DNA from: Dryas octopetala | Lineage: Eukaryota > Streptophyta > Magnoliopsida > Rosales > Rosaceae | NCBI GenBank assembly: GCA_963921425.1 | Contig: OY992832.1 | Span: 19,070,835 to 19,134,834, forward strand | Direction of reading: 5' to 3' | Length of the DNA: 64,000 nucleotides | Part shown: in pieces, positions 22,301 through 33,420 of the stretch | Layout of the letters: each line of letters begins with the position of its first letter | Position numbering within the stretch: the stretch's first letter is position 1 | Translations under genes and position numbers: made by a program | The notes under the pieces: generated by a model | The model's database searches: none | Told to the model about the DNA's origin: nothing | The model's input: the letters and a program-made list of their open reading frames with translations, nothing else

Positions 22301-23261
22301 TCCCTAAAGGCGCTGCACCAGAGCCAATATGCTTCAAGGATGAAAGGTTATACTTCTTAACCACACTGTGCTTTGCCAGAGCAAGTATAATAGGAGGCAC
22401 AACCCACAAATGGGTCACCTTATACTTCTCCACAGTCATCAATATCTGCTCAAGATTGAACCTAGCCATTGACACAACAGCATTTCCCTTTTGCAGCTGC
22501 GAGTAGGTGATAATCGCCAGTCCAAACGCATGGAACATCGGCAAAACACAGAGGAACACACGGTGCACGTCTCCAGCCAGTTCTTGATCCATTGCAACCA
22601 TGAGAGATGAGGCAATGAAATTCCTATGTGTCAGAATTACACCTTTGCTCAAGCCTGTTGTTCCCGAAGAGTACAAAAGCACAGCCGTATCAGTCTGCTT
22701 AACATCAACCACTGGGAAATCTGAGACAGACCCAGATAACTTAACCAATTCATGAAAACTTACAACTCTTGAACTCGATGCTATATGCAAAGAAGAAGAA
22801 GATTGTGATCCCAGAATGACTGATGGAAGGTTAAAGCCCTTCACTTTTTCCCATAATTCAGGAACTGTTATAACAAGCTTGGGATTGGAGTCTTTCACTT
22901 GCTTGGAGAACTCTGAAACAGTGTAGAGAGGATTGGAAGTGGTTGCAATGGCACCAATTGCAATGACACCGAGCAAGCAGATGGGGAATTGGATTGAATT
23001 GGGAGCAAAAATGAGGACAACATCGTTTTTCTTAATACCCAGATGGAGTAAGCCATGGGAGACCTTGATGACCATGGACTTGAACTGGGTGAAGGACAAG
23101 GTTTCAGAGGAGTCAGCATCAATGAGGGCAGGTTTGTGTGGGTAAGAAGAGGAGTTTCTGAAGAGGAATGAGACCATGGAGAGGTTGGGGTCTCTGGGTA
23201 GGATCAGAGGAGGTCTAAGAGACCTGAAAATCCCATCTCGGCCATAACCAGATTTCTCCAT
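19303..23261 (-). CDS. 4-coumarate-CoA ligase-like protein (4CLL7 clade), copy a
   Basis: Predicted acyl-activating enzyme: ATP-dependent adenylation of a carboxylic acid, then transfer to CoA. Exons (minus): 23261-22248, 21903-21714, 20551-20406, 19755-19688, 19614-19512, 19416-19303; all GT-AG, phases consistent, 544 residues, the family's usual length. AMP-binding box I is [11 protein letters not shown] (residues ~198-208; Ser where P is usual); GYGLTETCG opens exon 2, box II is [14 protein letters not shown], then [15 protein letters not shown] and the C-terminal lysine motif [11 protein letters not shown]. The C-terminus SKI resembles a peroxisomal PTS1. Arabidopsis At4g05160 of this clade activates fatty acids and jasmonate precursors in vitro; substrate here is not deducible. 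True 4CL is less likely because its usual GEICIRG box is altered. Convergent with MIR530a; divergent from MIR530b. Confidence 0.93.
20762..20850 (+). repeat. tRNA-like (SINE-type) fragment in 4CL-like a intron 2
   Basis: Contains an A-box-like ttagcccaagtggtgag and, ~50 bp on, a B-box-like gggttcgattccc, the pol III promoter layout of tRNA-derived SINEs. It is antisense to the host gene. The identical sequence lies at ~34881-34969 in unit B. No clean poly-A tail or target duplication identified. Confidence 0.5.
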
Positions 23262-23982
23262 TAATGCAAAGTATGCAAGAAATGGCTAATTGGGTCTCTG
23301 TGTGTGGCGTGTCTGTGTTGGATTAGAATTTTATAGAGGATAGTGTTCTAATGGCTTGTCAGCAGAGTTGTGTGCAGCAGAGCAGCAGAGCAGCAGTAGC
23401 ACACAAATCAAAGTGTGATGAATGATTCTCGTGATGATGAGAAAGGTGGTCAAAATTGTGGGTACATTCTTACGAAAAAAAAATTGTTCCTACATTAATG
23501 GTGATTACCTAAAAGGGTTGATTATTTTCCTTTTTTGTTGGATAAAAAAATGGGTTTGAAACTTAGGAAGAAACAAAATGAAAATGGAATTTATCTAATA
23601 TTTACATAACAAGTAAACAATCAGACAAAATAGGTAATGGTGTAATGCCATAATGGTTCAGTTTCTGTTTGGTGTTCCAAAGACTCAGTTATTGATAAAC
23701 ATTAAACGGCTAAGAATCTGCCAAAGACTCAATCTGGCAATTTAGTTTTGTACGTCATGCATGATTCAGGAGTGTTTGTTGTCTTACTTTGACATGAATC
23801 ATGATGATTGATGAGGAGTTTTTATTGTTTTCAGTATTTTCACTAATAGATTGAGAATAAATATATTGAATAATAGATTGACGATGAAATTGATGGGTCA
23901 TTACTGTCCCTGCGGAGTGGTCCCTAATCGTTTGGAGGAACTATGTTCTATAATTTGGCCTTCATTTTCATTGAGTTTTGGG
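23262..23982. promoter_or_regulatory. divergent intergenic region, 4CL-like a / MIR530b
   Basis: About 720 bp separate the 4CL-like start (minus) from the second MIR530 hairpin (plus). A TATA-like tctataaaa for the 4CL-like gene lies at 23337-23329 (minus). The first ~660 bp match unit B (37381-38009); the last ~60 bp are junction linker. No plus-strand TATA box is obvious near the hairpin. Confidence 0.6.
23329..23337 (-). promoter_or_regulatory. TATA-like box of 4CL-like a
   Basis: tctataaaa on the minus strand, 68-76 bp upstream of the ATG, predicts a transcript start near 23300. It is conserved at 37445-37453 in the other copy. Confidence 0.5.
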
Positions 23983-24166
23983 TTTATCTGCATTTGCACC
24001 TGCACTTGAAACTAGTTCTTCTTTCTTCCTCATCTGCTTGAAGGAAATTTCACGTACAACCAAAGCTATCAAAAGCTTCAGGACAAAGCAAAAAAATATG
24101 AGAAAATGGAAGGTAGAAAGGAAGAGAAGGAACAAAGCAAGAGGTGCAGGTGCCAGTGCAGGAGAA
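23983..24166 (+). ncRNA. MIR530b: MIR530 precursor hairpin, copy b
   Basis: The mature arm at 23987-24007 is identical to copy a over all 21 nt; the 3' arm (~24142-24164) retains AGGTGCAGGTGCCAGTGCAG and so the same duplex. The loop is about 40 nt shorter, through indels. Just below the duplex one lower-stem pair is lost (T to A on the 3' arm) and the left flank is new sequence, because homology to copy a begins only ~3-4 nt before the mature arm. The original upstream promoter was therefore not copied. Expression would need the adjoining 4CL-like a promoter region or another source. Structure remains plausible; activity is uncertain. Confidence 0.75.
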
Positions 24167-24988
24167 TGCCATCTTGGTTCATTAATTAGAATATTCTTAG
24201 ATCCAAATGGGTTTTAGAGAAAGACCCTTTGAAGCCCAAGAATCATCCACATACAAGGGAGGGGCCTACTACCTAGGTTTATTTCGGGCTTTTAAAGGTA
24301 AACAAATAACTCTCATCCCTCTCTCAACTATATATTCTGATATGCTGTATAGATTATATATGTATAGCTTATATAAAAGGGCCTGCACACAGATTGCTGC
24401 ATATCTTATATGTGTGCTAGAGTGTGAGTGGCTAGAGGGCATTTCAAACAATCTATATGCTTTTTCTGGTTACATCCAAGAAAATAACTTGCATGTCCCT
24501 ATCAGAGGGACATGCTCGTGTCATAGCAGAGAGAAAAAGAGAGATTGAGAGGAGAGAGAGAAAAAAGAGAGAGTCAATGAGAAGAAGGTGGGGATACCGC
24601 CTCTCCCTATCCCAATGATAGAAAGTTTCTCTCTACATCCAATCATATATGCTTTAGGTCCCAAGAAGAGAGGATTTAACATATACAGTCTTATTCACTT
24701 GCGAACGTTGAGCGCTCGGTTGTGTACAATTTTTTTGCACCGAGCTCTCGGACTTGGTTCCTAACATAATTCATCCACAAAGGCCATTATATACTATAGG
24801 AAAGTATCGGGTGAACTTGTCGACCAATACCCTAAAAAAGGGGGCAGAGAAAATAACGCCGAGTGCTGCAAGAAGCGATTATCTGTTATAAAAAAACTTC
24901 ACCGAGATCTCGGCGGAGTTATCGAGCGCTCTGTAGTGCGTTCGCACGTCCACACCTGAACGGCTCTGTTAACCTATAATATATATAT
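24167..24988. other. downstream region of MIR530b
   Basis: Corresponds to 13458-14060 of unit A, including the small inverted-repeat element (24694-24960). A GA-rich stretch near 24525-24590 is absent from unit A. The final five bases (24984-24988, tatat) are the target duplication of the Copia element. Confidence 0.5.
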
Positions 24989-25175
24989 TGTTGTAAATAT
25001 ATTGTTATATGTGGCTATTCCTGTAATTAGTTGTAGGGGCATACTAGTAAATATTCTAAACCTAGTAAACCCTACCTCTATATAAGGATATTTATAAGAT
25101 GAATAAGATGACGACTGATATATTCTCTCTGCCTCCTCTTTTCCACAAACCCTAATCTCTACATATTTTACAACA
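24989..25175 (+). repeat. 5' LTR of the Copia element
   Basis: 187 bp, begins TG and ends CA (tgttgtaaat to tttacaaca). A TATA-like ctatataagg lies in its middle. The sequence that follows (cgttatcagcacgag) is in the primer-binding position but is not the usual initiator-Met tRNA complement. Confidence 0.95.
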
Positions 25176-25892
25176 CGTTATCAGCACGAGAAGCTCTTTG
25201 GATTGTGGATCGCTAAACGAAAGAGGATCATCATTCAATTTGTTCTTCAACCAAGTAGGTTTTATAAAATAATTTTATGTTCATGATTATTTAACCTTGA
25301 TTGATTGAAAAATCCCCATGAAGCATGAACCCTAGATTTATGTGATTGATTTATTTGGGTTTACATATTTTATATATGTCTTCTTGGATTGAATGATTAA
25401 AATAAAAAGAGGAATAATTTTTGGGTGATCGGAAAACCACCCCGCGCGTGGCCAGCAGCCGCGCCTCGCTGCCAGCAGCAGCCCCACTGTAGCCTTGCAC
25501 TTCGCTGCCAGCAGCAGCAGCTCTCGCTCGCGCAGCAGGGCCTCGCTGCCATGCTGCCAGCAGCAGCGCCATCTTGCAGCAGCCCCGCACCTAGTTCAGC
25601 CTAGCAGCCTTGCTGCCCACGCAGGCCCAGCAGCAGCCCACCAGGCCAGCAGCGCCTCGCAGGCCCAGCAGGCCCACTCCCATGCTGCCAGCCCAGCAGG
25701 CCCGCCACGCAGGCAGCCCAGCAGGCCCACCATGCCGCTGCCACGTCAGCTGCCACATGGACGCCACGCAGGCAGCCACCAAACTGCCACGTCAGCTCCA
25801 CGCATGCGCCACCAAGCTGCCACGTCAGCGCCACACATGCGCCACTCTCACGCTGACACATGGCAAGCCTCCTGAAACTTTGTAAAAAGGAG

Positions 25893-25975
25893 ATGTTAAT
25901 TCTTGTCATGCCTGGGATTTGAACCCAGGACCTCTTGGGTACCAAGAGTGCACCTTAACCACTGTGCTGCTGATA
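25893..25975 (-). repeat. antisense tRNA-like segment in the Copia leader
   Basis: On the minus strand: A-box-like agcacagtggttaaggtg, an anticodon-arm-like ctctt-ggtaccc-aagag, and a T-arm ctggg-ttcaaat-cccag with a B-box. No acceptor stem pairs, so it is not a working tRNA gene. It looks like a tRNA or SINE head captured by the retroelement. Confidence 0.55.
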
Positions 25976-28900
25976 GTTTATTGTTAGTATGCAAACCGTT
26001 TAATATATATATCCTAAATGCCAGAAACTTTTATTCAAATAATTTTGTGATATTTTTCTGTTCTACTTGGGTATATGAATATTTTACTTGTTTAAATTTT
26101 TGCACTAGAATATATGTGTAGAAATTGCAGGTAATTAATGAACCAGTAGTTCATACATAAATATTGAACCTGTAGCTTCAATAATGCCATATAAGGAACC
26201 TGAACTTTCCTTCATAAATTCACCATACATGATAAAACCAGTAGATTTTACATGTCTATACCATGTTATAGAACTTGAAGTTCTTATTTATTGTTTATGG
26301 ATATTATTGCCCGAAGCACTAATCATGATTATTTGTTCCTTTCAACCAAAGAATGTCAAATCTCAACAAGCTTGATTCCGTCGCTTTGGAAGTTTCCGGA
26401 AGAAACTATCTAAAGTGGACTCAAGATGTTAAGCTTCATTTGACTGCCAAGAAGATGAGATCGACAATCAATGCAGACAATGTTGTCGCAGAATCTCTTA
26501 AGGCAAGTGTCATGATCTTCATTAGGAAGCATATGGAGGAAGCACTCCAAGTTGAGTACCTCGCTGAAGAGGATCCACGAGCTCTTTGAGTTGCTCTGGA
26601 AGAGCGGTTTGACCATCAAAAGACCATTTTCTTGCCTGAAGCAAGACATGATTGGCAGAACATTCGTTTCCAGGATTTCAAATCCGTGAATGAGTATAAT
26701 TCGGAGATCTGCCGGATCCGGTCGCTCCTCAAATTTTGTGGGGAGGAGCTCACCGAAGCTGACCTATTGGAGAAGACTTTCTCCACCTTCCCTGCCTCCT
26801 GTTTGGTCCTGCAGCAACAATACAGGGAGAGGAATTTTACCAAGTTCTCGGCATTGATCACCACTCTGTTGCTCGCTGAAAAGAACAACAACTTATTAAT
26901 GAGAAATGATCAAGCCCGACCTGTCGGTACTAAAGCAGCACCATTGCCTGAAGCAAACGTTGTTGCTTATCGCGATTCAAACCGCGAAAGAGGATACCGA
27001 GGTCATGGAAAGGGCACAAAGTCTGACCGCCCGAGATATGGAAGGAAAGGTTCTCAGAGGAATGACCTGTATGACCGAGGCCAACGTGGCCATGGCCCAC
27101 GTGGTAGGAACCACGGTCCCTCGGCCCCAAGAACTCGAAATGAGAGGAACACTGGTCCGACCCGTCGCCACCAGAATCAGAATCAGAATGATATCTGTTA
27201 CCGATGTGGAGGAACTGATCACTGGTCCCGCACCTGCCGTGCATCAGCGCAAGCTGTAAATGAGTATCACGCCAGTCGCGGAACTCGAGAGACCAATCTC
27301 GTTGAGGGATCATTTCCTATGGATACCACCTTAGAGGTCACTGATTTCCAGACTGCTACTGGACACTTCGAGGACTAGAAACTCGATGACATGGATATGA
27401 TCGGCGCTTGTGCCGTATTTATTTTCTGAATAATGTTTTTCTTATTCGGATTATTTTGGTGATTTATGATTTGGATTATTTGTTTTGAAAATTTGGTTAT
27501 GCTCGAATATTATTTAATTCAATCAAGTTATTTTCATACATGTGATCTATTGAATTAAATTTATGAATAAGCATGTTTAGTGGGGAAGTTTGTTGTCTGG
27601 CAGACAGTGTTACTACGCACACCATACTTCAAGATCGGAAGTATTTTTCAAACTTATTGCTTACTCATACCTCTGTGACAACCATATCAGGCTAATCCAA
27701 CCTGATAGAGGGCCATGGCAAAGCCCATTTTATGTTGTCCAATGGTACTGAATTACCATTAATGAGGCCTTATATTCTCCAAGTTCCAGAAGAACGTTGT
27801 TGAGTTATAAGGATATTCGAGCCAACGGTTATCACGTTGAAACCACTGAGGAAAATGGAGTGGAATATCTTTGCATAACCTCCAATTTGTATGGCCAGAA
27901 GCGTACATTGGAGAAATTGAAATGTCTATCGAGCGGTCTTTACATGACCACCATTAGATCGATTGAGGCAAATCACATAGTTAACCAGAAGTTAACCAAT
28001 TCGAGCAGTTTCTTTCTATGGCATGACCGGTTGGGATACCCAGGTCAAAGTATGATGCACCGTATCCTCAATTCATCACACGGGCATCCCCTTACTAATA
28101 AGGATCTTGTGTTTAGTGACACATTATACCAAACTTGCTCGCTCAGAAAGTTGAATACTAGACCATCATATGCAAAGACTAGTAAAGACTCCATCCTTTT
28201 CCTGCAAATGATACAAGGGAATATTTGTGGACTTATCCAACCACCATGCGGACCATTTAAATATTTTATGGTTTTGGTTGATGCATCGACAAAGTGATCA
28301 CATGTTACACTATTGTCCACAAGAAACGCTGCTTTTGCTAAACTTCTCGCCCAGAAGGCTCACCACACGGATTATCCTATAAAGTCCAGAAGATTTGATA
28401 ATGCCGGAGAGTTTACATCGAAAACTTTCGATGATTATTGCATGCCCCTTGGGATTAATGTTGAACATCGAGTTCCCCATGTTCACACCCATAATGGTCT
28501 CGCAGAAGCGTTCATTAAAAGATTACAAATGATCGCACGAACCTTGGTTATGCGCACCAAGCTTCCAATTTCTGCGTGGGGCTATGCAATCTTGCATGCA
28601 GCCATGTTGGTCCGGTTGAGGTCCACTGCTACCTAACCTTACTCCGCGTTACAGCTGGTGACTGGGTACGAACCTGACGTTTCGTACTTACGCGTATTTG
28701 GGTATGCAGTTTACGTGCCAGTTACGCCGCTACAACGTACCAAAATGGGTCCTCAACGAACGATGGGCATATATGTCGATTATGAATCCCCATCCACTAT
28801 ACGCTTTTTAGAGCCCTTGACAGGCGATCTCTTTACCGCTAGATTTGCGGATTGTCACTTTGATGAGACAGTCTTCCCGCCGTTAGGGGGAGATATGAAC

Positions 28901-31666
28901 GTCACCGTTCCTGAAGAACGACGTGAATTGACGTGGAATGTCCCCACTATGTCTCATCTCGATCCCCGAACCGCACAATGTGATAGTGAAGTGCGGAGAA
29001 TTCTAGATCTACAGAGTATAACTCATAATATGCCAGACGCATTCTCTGATCTAGCTAAAGTGACGAGATCACATATACCTGCTGCAAATGTGCCTGCAAG
29101 GATATCCGTCCCCGAAGGACGTGTCGTCCCAGGAGGACGTGTCGTTCCAGATGGACGAGGTACAACAATAGTGGCTAACCAGTCATATGTCCCTGCCCAG
29201 AAGTGAGGTTGACCACTAGGTTCGATGGACTCTTATCCCCGGAAGAGGATACATTTGGCACAAATGAGTCCCCTTGACATCGCGATCTCAATCGATCCAT
29301 CTCACGAAATAGTTCCGGATTATGGGTCCGTCCCAGAAGAGACGGCGTTGGGGGACGCTCCAACGTTAGAAACCACTCCCGAGAACATAGAGATCTCTAT
29401 AAATTATGCATGCTTAAGTGAGCTCTGGAATCGAAACGAGATTATCATCGATGATATATTTGTATTCGCGGTAGCTACCGAAATCATAACTAGCGATGAC
29501 ATCGAACTTCACTCCGTTGATGAATGTCAACGTCGAGATGACTGGCCAAAATGGAAAGAAGCAATCCAGGTCGAATTAGATTCCTTGACAAAGAGAAAGG
29601 TATTTGGGCCTGTCGTTCCTACACCTTCCCCATGTTAAACCTGTAGAATTTAAATGGGTATTTGTAAGGAAGCGTAATGAGAAAAACGAGATTGTGAGAT
29701 ACAAGGCTCGTCTAGTGGCGCAATGATTTTCTCAACGCCCTGGGATTGATTACGAGGAAGAGTATTCCCCCGTAATGGACGTCATAACGTTCCACTACCT
29801 TATCAGTTTGATAGTTTCCGAAAAACTGAGTATGCAGCTTATGGATGTGGTCACTGCTTATCTCTATGGGGATCTTGATACAGAGATATATATGAAAGTT
29901 CCCGAAGGACTTAAGACACCCGATGCAAATAGTTCCAGACCACGGAACACGCTCTCCATTAGTTTGAGGCGTTTACTTTATGGATTGAAACAATCCGGAC
30001 GGAGGTGGTATAACCGTCTAAAGTGAGTATTTGATCGGGATGGGATATGTGAATAATGTTCTATGCCCTTGCGTGTTTATTAAGAACAAGTTCTGGTTTT
30101 GCTATTGTAGTTGTTTATGTCGATGACATGAATCTAATTGGTACTCCTGAAGAGATCAAGGAAACCGCTAAACACCTGAAATTGGAATTCGAGATGAAAG
30201 ATCTTGGGAGAACGAACTTCTGTCTCGGCCTGGAGCTCGAGCACCGTGCAGATGGAATTTTGGTCCATCAATCGAATTACATCCAGAAGATGTTAAGGCG
30301 CTTTAATGAGGATAAAGCGAAACCTTCTAGCACGCCCATGATTGTCCGTAGTCTAGATCCTAAGAAAGATCCGTTTTGTCCCGCAGATGATAACGAAGAT
30401 ATATTGGCACCAGAAGTCCCATATCTAAGTGCAATAGGCGCATTATTGTACTTGTCTCAATGTACTAGACCGGACATCTCATTCGCTGTGAACTTGTTAG
30501 CTAGATATAGCTCTGCGCCAACACGCCGCCACTGGAATGGCATAAAAGACTTTTTCCGCTACCTTAAAGATACGACGGATATGGGCTTATTCTATCCTTA
30601 GCTACGCATCAAGGAATGGATCGAACCCCCTCGATCCTCGGAATGATGCCCACCTTTTGGATATGCTGACGCAGGGTATCTATCAGACCCGCATAAGGCA
30701 CGTTCTCAAACTGGTTATGTCTTTACCATTGAGAATACAACAATATCTTGGAGGTCTACGAAACAGACCTTTGTTGCTACCTCTTCGAATCATGCTGAGA
30801 TTCTAGCCCTTCACGAAGCAGTTCGTGAATGTATATGGCTAAGAGCAGTTTCCAAGCATGTTCGAACTACGTGTGGGCTGAATTCCACCACTGATGAACC
30901 AACGATTATCTATGAGGATAATGCCGCTTGCATCCAGCAGATGAAGACAGATTTCATCAAAGGAGACAACACCAAGCATATTGTACCGAAGTTCTTCTTC
31001 GATCAACAGCAACAAGAGCATCAGATGATTGAAGTCAAGTAGATCCGATCTCATGACAACCATGCAAACCTCTTCACCAAGTCACTACCAAAGTCCACGT
31101 TCTTGATGCATGTTCGAGGTATTGGTTCGCGTAGATTGGCTAATTTATCTAGTATGTAGTCTTCAGGGGGAGTCGACATCAGGGGGAGTATCCCGAAGCA
31201 TACTCGCTTGACCATCGTGTACTCTTTTGTCCTTCGTCCAGGGTTATTTTGTCCCACTGGGTTTTGTTACCTGGCAAGGTTTTAATGAGGCACATCTTGG
31301 CATGGTCACCCTACTCATACTACATCCTGAAGATGTGTTGATCTGATGTATATGCATTTGCTCATCTTTTCCCTTCGACCACGGGTTTTTCCCATTGGGT
31401 TTACCGGGCAAGGTTTTGGTGTAGCAACTCTAATGCACCCCGCTCCCATTGACATACTATCTGCTTATGATCCAGAAGATATGACTTCACCTACTTTCGA
31501 GGTTCTGATGCGACTACTCCACACTCACGCGCGTTGCACTCTTTTTCCTTCGACCAAGGTTGTTTTTGTTCCCACAGGGTTTTTATTACTTGGCAAGGTT
31601 TTAACGAGGCAACTTAGAAGCGCATAGCAGAGACAACACTAATGACATGGAATATCCAAGGGGGAG

Positions 31667-31853
31667 TGTTGTAAATATATTGTTATATGTGGCTATTCCT
31701 GTAATTAGTTGTAGGGGCATACTAGTAAATATTCTAAACCTAGTAAACCCTACCTCTATATAAGGATATTTATAAGATGAATAAGATGACGACTGATATA
31801 TTCTCTCTGCCTCCTCTTTTCCACAAACCCTAATCTCTACATATTTTACAACA
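31667..31853 (+). repeat. 3' LTR of the Copia element
   Basis: 187 bp, apparently identical to the 5' LTR, preceded by a polypurine tract (31658-31666). Confidence 0.95.
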
Positions 31854-31858
31854 TATAT

Positions 31859-33341
31859 ATTTATATATAGCATTACCGGCCATATGGCATGAATTTTCTT
31901 TAAAGAGAAAATAACATTAATAGCTAGAGTGTTAATCTATTAAAGTTCAGTTCAAATATCAAACAGCTGGTGGGAAATATAGCTCATGCTTTCTTTTCAA
32001 TAATGCTTGTTGTAGTAAGCCTGCTGTGAATGTGATCATGTGCTTGTACGTGTTATATGTATTGGGGTAGCTAGAATTAAAAAGGAATTAAAGGTTGAAA
32101 GAATTTCTGAAAACAGATCTAGATAAATCGTATTCTTAATTTATTGAAATATTATATATATATATAATCATAAAGAAGAGAAAGCAAAGTAATAAGAGTA
32201 CACAACAAGCTAAAGAAGTGAAGAAATAAACTAATGCATGTAGTTCTAATTATGAAGTTTTAGTTAATTGGTTTGCAATGTATTGTAAACACAGGCTGCT
32301 GTACATTGTAATTGATTATCTTGGATGAATGAGAATGAGCCTTTCCTTTCCTAGGTAATAGGCTGCTCTCCTATTAAGTTTTAGGATGGTCCATTTGGGA
32401 GGGGTGCTTTTAAATTATACGGATTTAGGATGGTACATTTAGGTTCAATATTTTTCCATAAAAATAAACAGTTCACGTTACGAGATTATATCATGTGGTG
32501 GGCTTAAGGGTGGTTGGTTTCGATGTTTCATATTAATTTCCTAATTAGTTAACTTTAAAACATTTTTTTTACGTATATATAATTAATTATTTGTCTTGGA
32601 GGTGCATTTTAAAGCTAAATGATTAGCAAATTAATATGAAACTAACTAATATTTTGGTAATATGACTAATCTCATAATTCGAACCGTCGATTTTTTAAGC
32701 CTCACTTCAAAAATTATCATTGCAAAAACTTAATTAAATCGAAAATCATTTAGCCATCTAATTGTAATCAAATAAATATAAATGATTGTTATTATAATCA
32801 AATAATTCGTTATTATAATCAAATGACTAAATGACTTTCGATTTTGGAGATTTTTTACAAAGATGATCTTTGAAGTGAAATATAAAAAATGAACGGTTTA
32901 GATGGTGAGATTATATTATGTGGTGGACCCAAAAAGATAATTAACTTCGTATTACTTTACTAACTAGTTAGCTTTAGAGCATTTGTATTTGAGCGTAAAT
33001 ATTTAAATTTACAGAGTTGTTTACAGAAAATTGCTTTCTGCAATGTAACAAAGAGTCATATAGAGCAGTTTGTCTCTTCTTCTTTTTTTCTTTGAGCTAA
33101 GTAAAGAAATCAACAAATAGGCAGAGGAATGAGCAGTTGCTATTTGAACATAATGAAAATGCGCTTATTGCTCATTTATTGGTTCCAAGTTACCGTCCAA
33201 CATACTTAATTGCCTTACGAACTACACCCTGCTCTTCTTTTATTTCCAGAACAAGATCAACAGCAAAGCTGAATACATAAAGAAGAACCTGCAACTTTAA
33301 AGCAAGTGCAACGCAAGGAGCAAGCAGTGTGTGCCCTACAG
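31859..33341. other. unit B intergenic DNA
   Basis: Matches 14060-15790 of unit A without the two small A-only insertions, and includes the older MITE-family sequence (~32495-32990). The ~150 bp at 33010-33160 replaces the 3-kb block of unit A. No gene recognised. Confidence 0.55.
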
Positions 33342-33420
33342 ACTACAGACTACAGACTAGCCTTCTTTATCAAAGCAAACATTACATTAGAATGAGGATC
33401 CAATGAACCATGATACAATC

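Larger units (their letters stand above)
13234..23925 (+). repeat. tandem duplication unit A (MIR530a + 4CL-like a)
   Basis: This segment matches 23984-38009 in direct orientation. Homology starts ~3-4 nt before the mature miR530 arm and ends near 23925; about 60 bp of unrelated linker follow. Contents: MIR530a, a small inverted-repeat element, MITEs, two MULEs and the 4CL-like gene. Insertions found only here: ~14378-14754, 15064-15251, and the ~3-kb block 15790-19060 containing both MULEs (the last has no counterpart in unit B, so gain here or loss there). Confidence 0.92.
24989..31853 (+). mobile_element. Copia-superfamily LTR retrotransposon, recent but broken
   Basis: A 6,865-bp element flanked by 5-bp duplications (tatat at 24984-24988 and 31854-31858). 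Two 187-bp LTRs show no difference I can see, so insertion was very recent. Order is Copia: gag with a CCHC knuckle (CYRCGGTDHWSRTC, roughly 26.35-27.4 kb), integrase region (~27.8-28.6 kb), reverse transcriptase with YVDDM (~29.5-30.4 kb) and RNase H (~30.6-31.1 kb). A purine tract (aagggggag) precedes the 3' LTR. The coding region is broken in several places, so the copy presumably moved with proteins from relatives. The GC-rich leader (~25.44-25.87 kb) is a low-complexity array of cagcaggccc-like units. It is inserted in unit B only. Confidence 0.93.

Noticed and set aside
25893-25975. Functional tRNA gene on the minus strand
   Set aside because: T-arm and box motifs are present but no acceptor stem pairs and the anticodon loop lacks the usual T before the anticodon.
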